A stretch of DNA of 22,661 bases from Patescibacteria group bacterium. GTDB lineage: Bacteria > Patescibacteriota > Minisyncoccia > Phycocordibacterales > Phycocordibacteraceae. The notes under the pieces were generated by a model. That model had not been told where the DNA came from. It did not search any database and worked only from the letters and a program-made list of their open reading frames with translations. This document shows, one piece after another, positions 1-5,498 of the stretch. Position numbers and translations under genes: made by a program. Numbering within the stretch: position 1 is the stretch's first letter; every line of letters begins with the position of its first letter. The stretch covers positions 1 to 22,661 of the forward strand of contig JAHJZL010000054.1 in the NCBI GenBank assembly GCA_018826405.1, written 5' to 3'.

Positions 1-678
1 AGAGAGGGATTCTTGGGAACAGGATATTTGCCGCAGAGCGAAGAGGATTTGTATAAAACACAAGACGGAGAATATCTTTCAGGTACTGCTGAAGTTGCTA
101 CCATGGCATACCATCTAGACGAAGTACTAGATCGCTCCGTATTCCCTTTGAAGTATTTTTCTTTCTCTCCTTGCTTCAGACGAGAAGTTGGTGCGCACGG
201 AAAGGACACTAAGGGATTGGTGCGTGTGCATGAGTTCTATAAGTTTGAACAAGTTGTACTCTGTGAAGCTTCACATGAGGAATCTGTCCGCCTGCACGAG
301 GAATTAACAAAGAATGCTGAAGAAGCTATTCAGCTTTTAGGAATTCCGTACCATGTAGTTATTAACTGCGGAGGAGACCTTGGACTTGGACAAGTTAAGA
401 AGTATGACATCGAGTGTTGGATGCCTGGAGAGAATCAGTACCGCGAAACACACTCCTCTTCGTACTTCCATGACTTCCAGACGCGCAGACTAAACATTAG
501 ATACCGTGACGAGGAGGGGAACATGCGTTTTGCACACTCGCTTAACAACACAGCTCTGGCAACTCCACGTTTCCTTGCAGTACTCGTAGAGAATTATCAG
601 CAAGCAGATGGAACCATTCGTGTTCCAGAAGTTCTTGTCCCGTATGTCGGCAAAGAAATCCTGGGACATAGCGCCTAG
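1..678 (+). CDS. serS: Seryl-tRNA synthetase, C-terminal part (5' end outside window)
   Basis: Charges tRNA-Ser with serine in the cytoplasm. The frame is open from base 1, so the N-terminal tRNA-binding coiled coil and the first part of the catalytic domain lie upstream of the window. Visible are the class II motif 2 region (FRREVGAHGKDTKGLVRVHE, codons near 175-235), the active-site stretch ETHSSSYFHDFQTRRLNIRY and motif 3 (FAHSLNNTALATPRFLAVL), followed by the usual short tail VPEVLVPYVGKEIL. All are canonical for bacterial SerRS. The TTG at position 13 is an internal codon, not a start. The 3' end overlaps the next gene, suggesting co-transcription. Confidence 0.97.
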   Translation, partial: REGFLGTGYLPQSEEDLYKTQDGEYLSGTAEVATMAYHLDEVLDRSVFPLKYFSFSPCFRREVGAHGKDTKGLVRVHEFYKFEQVVLCEASHEESVRLHEELTKNAEEAIQLLGIPYHVVINCGGDLGLGQVKKYDIECWMPGENQYRETHSSSYFHDFQTRRLNIRYRDEEGNMRFAHSLNNTALATPRFLAVLVENYQQADGTIRVPEVLVPYVGKEILGHSA

Positions 679-1609
679 AGCAAAACCTGCTGCAGCACGT
701 CCTGCGGCACGCTCTATGCGGGACATTCAGTCAAAGCCAAAGCCTGCAACGGCAGTGCCTGCCAGTACGCGCAACGTAACTATTGCAAGAGGAGCGCAAG
801 CTAAGAAGGAGAAGAGAACTCCGTTAAAGAAACAAAGAAGTAAGAAGCGTAAGTTCTTTATAATTGCGCTAAGTGTGTTACTTGCAGTTGCAATTGCTGG
901 TATCTTTTATGTACTGTGGCTTCCTGTATTTCGCATGCACGAAGTGCACGTAACAGGTGCGCACGCTGAAGAAGTTAAAGTAATTACCCAAAGGCAACTC
1001 GAGGGAAGTCATTTGTTCATAGTTCCTCGCAATTCTTTGTTCTTTATTCCTGAGGATGATATACGCTCAGCAGTACTTGATGCACACCCGGATATTGAGG
1101 CGCTCTCTATATCTGCAGATGGTCTCACAACCTTGACGCTTGCTGTTGCGGGTCGTGCAGAGGCATTCCTGTGGTGCGGAGAGTCGTTGGAACTCCCATC
1201 TCCTTTCTGCTACGAAACAAATGCTGAGGGACTTATATTTGCTGTTTCCGAAGCGCAAGCTTCAACAACTCCTGCGCTGAAGGTCTATGCGCCTGTTGAA
1301 GGTGTTGAGGGCGACACTCCACTGCGGTCGCACGTTGTGTATGCGTCCCGCATTCCTGATGCTCTTAAATTTGTTAAGGCAATGCAACAGCTGAAGGCAA
1401 GTGTTGTCTCAGTTGTTATTCGTGGAGACGAAGCTGATCTATATACAACTGCAAACACTCGAATTACCTATGTCCTTGGACAAGAGCAAGAAGCAGCCAT
1501 AACTGCAGCAAGTATATTCCCGCAGCTCAATTTAAATAATGGAAGTATTGAGTATGTAGATTTGAGGTTCTCAGGAAAGGGATACTTTAAGAGGAGAGAA
1601 AGTATATAA
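644..1609 (+). CDS. FtsQ/DivIB-like cell-division membrane protein
   Basis: Probable bitopic membrane protein of the divisome. With the ATG at 644 it has 321 residues: a basic, Ala/Pro-rich cytoplasmic tail (residues 1-70, many K/R), one membrane helix (about 71-92, FFIIALSVLLAVAIAGIFYV), then an extracytoplasmic part beginning VFRMHEVHVTGAHAEEVKVI. That last stretch resembles a POTRA domain directly after the membrane helix, as in FtsQ/DivIB. The C-terminal part resembles the FtsQ beta domain (ending NNGSIEYVDLRFSGKGYFKR). The start is uncertain: ATG 608 and ATG 716 are in frame, and the first two overlap serS, so translation may be coupled to it. Assignment rests on architecture and short motif similarity, not on a distinctive signature. 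Confidence 0.7.
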   Translation: MSAKKSWDIAPRAKPAAARPAARSMRDIQSKPKPATAVPASTRNVTIARGAQAKKEKRTPLKKQRSKKRKFFIIALSVLLAVAIAGIFYVLWLPVFRMHEVHVTGAHAEEVKVITQRQLEGSHLFIVPRNSLFFIPEDDIRSAVLDAHPDIEALSISADGLTTLTLAVAGRAEAFLWCGESLELPSPFCYETNAEGLIFAVSEAQASTTPALKVYAPVEGVEGDTPLRSHVVYASRIPDALKFVKAMQQLKASVVSVVIRGDEADLYTTANTRITYVLGQEQEAAITAASIFPQLNLNNGSIEYVDLRFSGKGYFKRRESI

Positions 1610-1611
1610 AT

Positions 1612-1640
1612 GAAAACACACGGGTTGTTAATCCGCGTGT
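1612..1640 (-). terminator. Intrinsic terminator of the minus-strand Nudix-like gene
   Basis: On the minus strand an imperfect stem (ACACG... paired with ...CGTGT, with a small bulge) is followed by GTTTTCATTT. The stop codon of the 1628-2065 gene lies in the loop. The DNA beyond it (plus-strand TATAAATGAAAAC next to CACACG) is nearly the same as at the terminator of the other minus-strand insert at 4881-4917. Confidence 0.65.
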
Positions 1641-2065
1641 CGGAGCTTTTGAGGTTTGAAAAGATCAAACTCCAAAAGCGTTAATAGGTCGGTCGGGTTG
1701 AAGTGAGGTTTTGACATGTCGTCGTACCACACCTCCTGAAGCGGTTTAGCAGCGCCTGCTGAAGCCGGCGGAGCAAGATTCCCTAGAATATGGGAATCCT
1801 TGAGCATCACCCGCGCCGTAACCAGTAGCCTTTTGGGCTTGTTGCGTTTGTTAAGCTTTTTGCTTTTGACGATCGCTAGGCCCTTGTAGTGGCCTGACGA
1901 AGACGGAATGCCGGTGCGCTTTTCAAGGCCTGCGATGGCAATAGGTTTCCAACTATCAGGTGTTTCTCCAACTCCTGCGACGGAGATGAAGCCGTACAGC
2001 CCATCATGTTCCTCGGCAAGTATGCCGTGTTGTGTGCCTACGATGAGGCGAACTGTGATTCTCAT
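1628..2065 (-). CDS. Nudix-like protein with degenerate Nudix box
   Basis: A 145-residue protein of unknown function. Residues 31-53 (GVGETPDSWKPIAIAGLEKR, then TGI) have the length and spacing of a Nudix box (G-x5-E-x7-REUXEEXGU). G1, an acidic residue at 7, U17, G22 and U23 are kept, but the metal-binding REUXEE core reads AGLEKR. The strand before it (EEHDGLYGFISVAG) also fits the Nudix fold. If the assignment is right, hydrolase activity is probably lost. Start ATG 2065 follows a strong Shine-Dalgarno (GGGAGGGG), unlike most neighbours. The gene has its own promoter and terminator and is wedged antisense between ftsQ and dus, so it looks inserted. Fold assignment is tentative; the gene itself is well supported. 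Confidence 0.7.
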   Translation of the reverse strand: MRITVRLIVGTQHGILAEEHDGLYGFISVAGVGETPDSWKPIAIAGLEKRTGIPSSSGHYKGLAIVKSKKLNKRNKPKRLLVTARVMLKDSHILGNLAPPASAGAAKPLQEVWYDDMSKPHFNPTDLLTLLEFDLFKPQKLRHAD

Positions 2066-2085
2066 TTGACGCCCCTCCCTGTGAT

Positions 2086-2101
2086 GTCACACCAATGTGA
2101 C
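2086..2101. repeat. Perfect inverted repeat in the 5' leader of the Nudix-like gene
   Basis: GTCACA-CCAA-TGTGAC, two 6-bp arms around a 4-base loop, lies between the -10 box and the ribosome-binding site of the minus-strand gene. It could be an operator or an RNA hairpin in the leader. No function can be read from sequence alone. Confidence 0.6.
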
Positions 2102-2116
2102 GGAACCTCTAAACCA

Positions 2117-2145
2117 ACTCTACGTGAGCGTGCATGGATTGTCTA
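2117..2145 (-). promoter_or_regulatory. Promoter of the Nudix-like gene (-35 TAGACA, -10 TAGAGT)
   Basis: On the minus strand TAGACA (2145-2140) and TAGAGT (2122-2117) are separated by 17 bp. This predicts a start of transcription near 2110 and a leader of about 45 nt carrying an inverted repeat and a Shine-Dalgarno. This classical layout contrasts with the -10-only leaderless layout of most genes here. Confidence 0.5.
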
Positions 2146-2161
2146 ATTGAGAGCCCGCAAG

Positions 2162-2167
2162 TAGGAT
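2162..2167 (+). promoter_or_regulatory. -10 box TAGGAT of the leaderless dus-dnaX-tRNA unit
   Basis: TAGGAT ends 6 nt before the dus ATG (2174), the spacing expected if transcription starts on the A of the start codon. No Shine-Dalgarno or -35 box is seen. Confidence 0.5.
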
Positions 2168-2173
2168 GGCCGT

Positions 2174-3157
2174 ATGGAATCCTTCTGGCAAAAGCTAAAC
2201 AAGCCACTGTTTGTCTTAGCTCCCATGGCTGATGTAACTGATCCTGCGTACCGCAGGCTTATCGCTGAATATGCCCCTCCGTCTGTTATGTGGACTGAGT
2301 TTGTCTCTGCAGATGGGCTGTATCACACTCGAGAAAAGGCGGGAATGAAGGACAGTGAGAATCCGCTGGTGAGAGATTTATTGTTTAGAGAGGGGGAGCG
2401 TCCAATTGTTGCCCAGTTGTTTTCTTCTAGGCCAGAGATGATGTCGTATGCCGCAAAGCTGTGTGCTGAACTTGGCTTTGACGGTGTTGATATAAATATG
2501 GGCTGTCCAGATCGGTCTATTGAAAAGCAAGGATGCGGTGCGGCCATGATTAAGAGCCCTGAGAACGCAAAAGCAATCATTCGTGCAGCACGAGAGTCTG
2601 GACTTCCTGTTTCTGTTAAGACACGCATTGGATACAATCAAGAGACTCTAGACGAATGGATTCCTGAGCTATTGTCTGAGGCCCCTGAAGCACTGACGGT
2701 GCACTTGCGAACACGTAAAGAGATGTCTAATGTTTCTGCGCACTGGGACCTTATGCCGCGTATCGTGGCGCTAAGAGACAAGCACAGTCCTAAGACGTTG
2801 ATTCTAGGAAATGGAGATATAAAGACACTTGCAGAAGCAAAACAGAAAGTAGAGGAGACAGGTTGTGATGGAGTCATGCTTGGACGTGCTGTGTTCGGCA
2901 ATCCTTGGCTGTTTACTGGAAGGGAGACATCGGAAATTCTTCCTGAGGAGCGTATTAAGGCACTCTATACACTTGCTGTATATTTCAACGAACTCACGCC
3001 TGCAAAGCATTTTCATATTCTAAAAAAGCACTTTAAAGCCTTTGTGCAGGGATGGCCGGGTGCTGCGGAACTGCGCTCTGAACTTATGCAGACAGGAAGT
3101 CTAGAAGAATTAACAGCAGTCTTGGATCAACACAAGCTGGTATACTCTGACGCATGA
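2174..3157 (+). CDS. dus: tRNA-dihydrouridine synthase
   Basis: Flavoprotein of 327 residues that reduces specific uridines in the tRNA D-loop using FMN and NADPH. The N-terminal TIM barrel starts with PLFVLAPMADVTDPAYRRL (FMN site), then shows DINMGCP, the catalytic-cysteine motif KQGCGAAM (proton donor), SVKTRIGY, the HLRTRKEMS segment and the phosphate-binding ILGNGDI / GVMLGRAVFGNPWLF motifs. The C-terminal helical tRNA-binding domain follows. Length is normal. The leaderless start at 2174 is supported by a -10 box 6 nt upstream. It overlaps dnaX by 4 nt (ATGA), indicating translational coupling. Confidence 0.95.
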   Translation: MESFWQKLNKPLFVLAPMADVTDPAYRRLIAEYAPPSVMWTEFVSADGLYHTREKAGMKDSENPLVRDLLFREGERPIVAQLFSSRPEMMSYAAKLCAELGFDGVDINMGCPDRSIEKQGCGAAMIKSPENAKAIIRAARESGLPVSVKTRIGYNQETLDEWIPELLSEAPEALTVHLRTRKEMSNVSAHWDLMPRIVALRDKHSPKTLILGNGDIKTLAEAKQKVEETGCDGVMLGRAVFGNPWLFTGRETSEILPEERIKALYTLAVYFNELTPAKHFHILKKHFKAFVQGWPGAAELRSELMQTGSLEELTAVLDQHKLVYSDA

Positions 3158-4188
3158 GACACCAATCTTTGTACCGCGTATACAGGCCACAGAACTTTAA
3201 GGAAGTTGTAGGGCAAGACGATGTTGTACAGCCCCTTCTGGCGCAGATTGAAGGGAAGAAGGTTGGGCATGCATACCTGTTTGCTGGTTCTCGCGGACTT
3301 GGAAAAACTTCAATTGCACGAATCTTTGCCAAGGAGTTAAAGGTGCATGAGCGCGACGTATACGAGCTTGATGCTGCTTCACATAACGGCGTTGACGAGG
3401 TGCGTAGTTTGAATGACAGTATTTATACGCTTCCGTTCGCTTCTGAATACAAGGTATATATTTTGGACGAAGCACACATGCTCTCAAAGAGTGCATGGAA
3501 CGCACTACTTAAGACACTTGAAGAGCCTCCTGCACACGTCATAATTATTCTTGCCACAACTGAGCTTGATAAAGTGCCAGAGACAGTGCGCTCTCGCTGC
3601 CAGGTATTTAATTTTAAAAAGCCATCACGTTCAGGACTTGCGAAACTTGTGCAAAGTATTGCAAAGAAGGAAGGAGTTGTGCTTGAGAGTGCTGCTGCAG
3701 ATCTTATTTCACTTCTTGGAGACGGCTCGTACAGAGACGCGCTTTCTGTACTTGAAAAAGCATTGTCTGCTGGAGATGGAAAGACGCTTTCTCGAGTTCA
3801 GGTAGAGCAAGCAACTGGGGCACCACGGCATGCGCTGGTACATGGTCTTGCAACTGCGGTCTCAACAGGAGACACGGCAGGAGCACTAGAGGTTATTCAT
3901 CAAGCACAGAAGGCAACCATTGATATGCAGCTGTATCTCATGCTTGTACTTGAATATCTTCGGCAGATTCTTCTTATGAGGCATGCGCCAGAGTTGCGAA
4001 AAGAGATACAAGAGGAGCTTGGGGAAGACGCATACAAAGAAGCTGAAATACTTGCAGGAGCAAAAGATTCCTTGCTAACGCACACAGCACTTGGTGTATT
4101 TCTTGATGCCGCGTCCCGGATCCGGTTCTCCCCAGTTCCAGCACTCCCCATAGAACTTGCAGTGCTGGCCATTTCCAGGCAGGATTAG
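3154..4188 (+). CDS. dnaX: DNA polymerase III gamma-type clamp-loader subunit, zinc module missing
   Basis: AAA+ ATPase of the clamp loader, 344 residues. It begins SLYRVYRPQNFKEVVGQD and has Walker A GSRGLGKTS, Walker B VYILDEAHML, the sensor-1 region ILATTELDKVPETVRSRCQVF and the arginine-rich SRC box. It then has the lid domain (GDGSYRDALSVLEKAL) and a collar-like domain. Between Walker A and the ELDAASHNGVDEVR motif, the segment that holds four zinc-binding cysteines in ordinary DnaX is absent: ARIFAKELKVHERDVYELDA runs straight through. The tau C-terminal domains are also absent, so this is a gamma-only form. It lies 3' of dus with a 4-nt overlap and 5 nt before tRNA-Gln. Confidence 0.93.
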   Translation: MRHQSLYRVYRPQNFKEVVGQDDVVQPLLAQIEGKKVGHAYLFAGSRGLGKTSIARIFAKELKVHERDVYELDAASHNGVDEVRSLNDSIYTLPFASEYKVYILDEAHMLSKSAWNALLKTLEEPPAHVIIILATTELDKVPETVRSRCQVFNFKKPSRSGLAKLVQSIAKKEGVVLESAAADLISLLGDGSYRDALSVLEKALSAGDGKTLSRVQVEQATGAPRHALVHGLATAVSTGDTAGALEVIHQAQKATIDMQLYLMLVLEYLRQILLMRHAPELRKEIQEELGEDAYKEAEILAGAKDSLLTHTALGVFLDAASRIRFSPVPALPIELAVLAISRQD

Positions 4189-4193
4189 GGAAT

Positions 4194-4267
4194 TGGGAGA
4201 TCGTCTAATGGTAGGACAGCGGCCTTTGAAGCCGTGAATCTAGGTTCGATCCCTAGTCTCCCAGCCA
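4194..4267 (+). tRNA. tRNA-Gln (anticodon TTG), CCA encoded
   Basis: A complete cloverleaf can be drawn. The acceptor stem is TGGGAGA / TCTCCCA and the D arm is GTCT-AATGGTA-GGAC. The anticodon stem GCGGC / GCCGT encloses loop CTTTGAA with anticodon TTG at 4226-4228. The T arm is CTAGG-TTCGATC-CCTAG, with discriminator G and an encoded CCA. It starts 5 nt after dnaX and is probably co-transcribed with it. Its 3' end is the left border of the cassette array, and the T-arm-to-CCA sequence resembles the array repeat. Confidence 0.97.
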
Positions 4268-4273
4268 GTTTGT

Positions 4274-4279
4274 TATAAT
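4274..4279 (+). promoter_or_regulatory. -10 box TATAAT for the leaderless hydrolase gene
   Basis: A perfect TATAAT ends 7 nt before the ATG at 4287. The box sits only 6 nt behind the tRNA CCA end, so the first cassette gene has its own promoter. Confidence 0.6.
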
Positions 4280-4286
4280 CGGTTTA

Positions 4287-4841
4287 ATGCGAAACATCCT
4301 GATTTTGCATGGCACTAATAACTCTTCGCGAAATAATTGGTTTCGCTGGTTAGGTGATTCATTACAGAAGAAAGACTGGAAGGTATTGGTGCCAGATTTA
4401 CCTCATGCGGAAAAACCGAGCATAAATGTTTATAACCAATTTCTTTTGGATATTGGATGGGAATTTAATAGCCAGTCAGTAATAGTTGGTCATTCATCAG
4501 GAGCTGTTGCGACGCTCGGGCTTTTAGAGAACTTGCCTGAGCATGCAATTGTAGATCTGGCAGTTTTAGTGGGAGCATTTAAGGACGATCTTGGAAATGC
4601 GCAGCTCGCACAACTTTTCGAGAAGCCGTTTGACTTTGAAAAGATAAAACGAAGTGCAAAGAGGTTTCTGCTCATACATTCCGATAACGATCCTTATTGT
4701 CCGCTTGAGCATGCGGAATATCTAGCTGAGCAGCTAGGAGGCGAGCTTTTAGTAAGGCCAGGAGAGGCGCATTTCAGTATCTCTACTGCGGGTGACAAAT
4801 ATAAAGAGTTCCCGCTTCTCCTAGAGATTTTAGACGCATAA
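4287..4841 (+). CDS. RBBP9/YdeN-type alpha/beta serine hydrolase
   Basis: Small cytosolic serine hydrolase, 184 residues, first gene behind tRNA-Gln. The order of motifs fits the RBBP9/YdeN family. It starts with beta-strand ILILHGTNNSS and has the nucleophile elbow GHSSGA (catalytic Ser). The acid motif HSDNDPYCP (catalytic Asp) and the GEAHFS segment (catalytic His) follow near the C-terminus. Substrate is unknown. The start at 4287 is fixed by the TATAAT 7 nt upstream; there is no Shine-Dalgarno. The tRNA 3' end is upstream and array repeat copy 1 begins 3 nt after the stop, so this is the first single-gene unit of the array. Confidence 0.88.
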   Translation: MRNILILHGTNNSSRNNWFRWLGDSLQKKDWKVLVPDLPHAEKPSINVYNQFLLDIGWEFNSQSVIVGHSSGAVATLGLLENLPEHAIVDLAVLVGAFKDDLGNAQLAQLFEKPFDFEKIKRSAKRFLLIHSDNDPYCPLEHAEYLAEQLGGELLVRPGEAHFSISTAGDKYKEFPLLLEILDA

Positions 4842-4843
4842 TA

Positions 4844-4870
4844 GTTCCAACATCGTCCCAGACTGCCAGC
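4844..4870 (+). repeat. Array repeat copy 1
   Basis: GTTCCAACATCGTCCCA followed by GACTGCCAGC, starting 3 nt after the hydrolase stop. It precedes a minus-strand unit, so the repeat keeps its orientation while the gene is reversed. Confidence 0.9.
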
Positions 4871-4880
4871 TAGGAATTCG

Positions 4881-4917
4881 TATAAATGAAAACCGCACAC
4901 GAAACCTTCGTGTGCGG
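4881..4917 (-). terminator. Intrinsic terminator of the minus-strand zinc-ribbon gene
   Basis: A perfect 11-bp stem (CCGCACACGAA at 4893-4903 with TTCGTGTGCGG at 4907-4917) with a 3-nt loop. On the minus strand it is followed by TTTTCATTTATA. The flank TATAAATGAAAAC matches the one at 1606-1617. Confidence 0.85.
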
Positions 4918-4947
4918 AGTTTGAGTCTTGATGCAGTGATAGTGAGA

Positions 4948-5178
4948 TTATTTTCCGATCAATCCCCAGCGTTCGCGGAGGGAAAGATGTGAGCCCCACC
5001 ATTGCACTTTTCCACAGTGTGCGCAGGTATGCGCCTTCCTGTTGCCGGCGCATTGCGGACCGTGTCTCCACTCATGTCCGCAATTCCAGCATTCGTGCTT
5101 ATGTCTGCCGTTGATGAACCAGACGACAAACCAAACAATGCAGATCCCAAGAATGAGCAAACAAATCTTTAGCACCAT
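4948..5178 (-). CDS. Small membrane-anchored zinc-ribbon protein
   Basis: A 76-residue protein with one N-terminal membrane helix (about residues 4-22, LKICLLILGICIVWFVVWFI). A short soluble domain follows with two CxxC knuckles (CWNCGHEW and CAHCGKVQWW), plus further Cys and several His/Trp. It fits a single zinc ribbon. No specific family is recognised. ATG 5178 is preferred over the upstream TTG 5187 because GGAGGG lies 9 nt before it. The gene has a perfect -35 box, a Shine-Dalgarno and a strong terminator, unlike the leaderless units around it. It is flanked by array repeats 1 and 2 and runs opposite to them. Confidence 0.75.
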   Translation of the reverse strand: MVLKICLLILGICIVWFVVWFINGRHKHECWNCGHEWRHGPQCAGNRKAHTCAHCGKVQWWGSHLSLRERWGLIGK

Positions 5179-5213
5179 TCCTTCCAACCCTCCGTTGTTT
5201 AAGGAAGTAAAAT

Positions 5214-5243
5214 ATATTAAACCTGAAACAAACTATTTGTCAA
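5214..5243 (-). promoter_or_regulatory. Promoter of the zinc-ribbon gene (-35 TTGACA)
   Basis: On the minus strand a perfect TTGACA (5243-5238) is followed after 17-18 bp by TTAATA/TAATAT. The predicted leader ends with GGAGGG before ATG 5178. Confidence 0.65.
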
Positions 5244-5263
5244 ACAAGGTTCTATTCTAAATA

Positions 5264-5290
5264 GATTGCAACATCGTCCCAGACTCCCAG
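5264..5290 (+). repeat. Array repeat copy 2
   Basis: GATTGCAACATCGTCCCA followed by GACTCCCAG. This copy is the most similar to the 3' part of tRNA-Gln (4246-4264): 16 of 17 bases agree when two single-base gaps are allowed. It opens the unit that contains the rRNA-mimic RNA. Confidence 0.88.
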
Positions 5291-5303
5291 TTAGCAAATG
5301 TGT

Positions 5304-5309
5304 TATAAA
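5304..5309 (+). promoter_or_regulatory. -10 box TATAAA of the rRNA-mimic RNA
   Basis: TATAAA ends 6 nt before 5316, which is the first base of the 14-bp closing stem. This is the same -10-to-start spacing as in the leaderless protein genes, so the RNA probably begins exactly at its outer stem. Confidence 0.6.
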
Positions 5310-5315
5310 GATGTC

Positions 5316-5437
5316 GTCGGGTCTGTGGCCGCCTAGTCGGGGTATGGGCTTAGAAGCAGCCATTACTTAATGAACGCGTAACAGCGCACCGATCTTAGCT
5401 ACAGATCCGACACCTCGCACACACGCGGGGTCTTTTT
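5316..5437 (+). ncRNA. Small RNA mimicking the 23S rRNA GTPase-associated centre (L11/thiostrepton domain)
   Basis: About 120 nt with a promoter and terminator of its own and no ORF. The outer stem is 5316-5329 (GTCGGGTCTGTGGC) with 5398-5411 (GCTACAGATCCGAC): 14 bp, two of them G-U. Inside, 5336-5393 aligns without gaps to E. coli 23S 1051-1108 (window = E. coli + 4285; reference from memory), about 45 of 58 identical. The stretch GGCTTAGAAGCAGCCAT is invariant. A1067, A1070, C1072, U1060, A1088, A1095, A1096, G1055, G1056, A1103 and C1104 equivalents are kept. Ten of the 13 differences form five compensated pairs (1052/1107, 1054/1105, 1057/1081, 1059/1079, 1090/1101). It should fold like the L11-binding domain. 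Binding L11, a thiopeptide or an rRNA-targeting enzyme is inference. The alternative is a captured 23S fragment. Confidence 0.85.
5412..5437 (+). terminator. Intrinsic terminator of the rRNA-mimic RNA
   Basis: Stem ACCTCGC (5412-5418) with GCGGGGT (5425-5431), 6-nt loop, then TCTTTTT. It follows the closing stem of the RNA immediately. Confidence 0.8.
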
Positions 5438-5447
5438 ATACAAAAAA

Positions 5448-5477
5448 GTTCCAACATCGTCCCACACTGCCAGCAAT
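5448..5477 (+). repeat. Array repeat copy 3
   Basis: GTTCCAACATCGTCCCA followed by CACTGCCAGCAAT; taken as the reference form. The -10 box of the next gene begins 9 nt later. Confidence 0.92.
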
Positions 5478-5486
5478 AAAAGCTGC

Positions 5487-5492
5487 TATAGT
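5487..5492 (+). promoter_or_regulatory. -10 box TATAGT for the HAD gene
   Basis: TATAGT ends 6 nt before the GTG start at 5499. The ATG at 5497 is out of frame. Confidence 0.5.
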
Positions 5493-5498
5493 TTCTAT

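Noticed and set aside
2323..2901. Long minus-strand ORFs inside dus
   Set aside because: They are frame shadows of a gene with clear family motifs and have no start signals.
5042..5260. Plus-strand ORF of 72 codons over the zinc-ribbon gene
   Set aside because: It is antisense to a gene with promoter, Shine-Dalgarno, terminator and CxxC motifs, and shows no domain of its own.
5316..5437. The RNA as tmRNA, 4.5S/SRP RNA or a riboswitch
   Set aside because: There is no tRNA-like end, tag frame, SRP Alu/S domain or following gene in the same transcript; the 23S 1051-1108 match explains the core.
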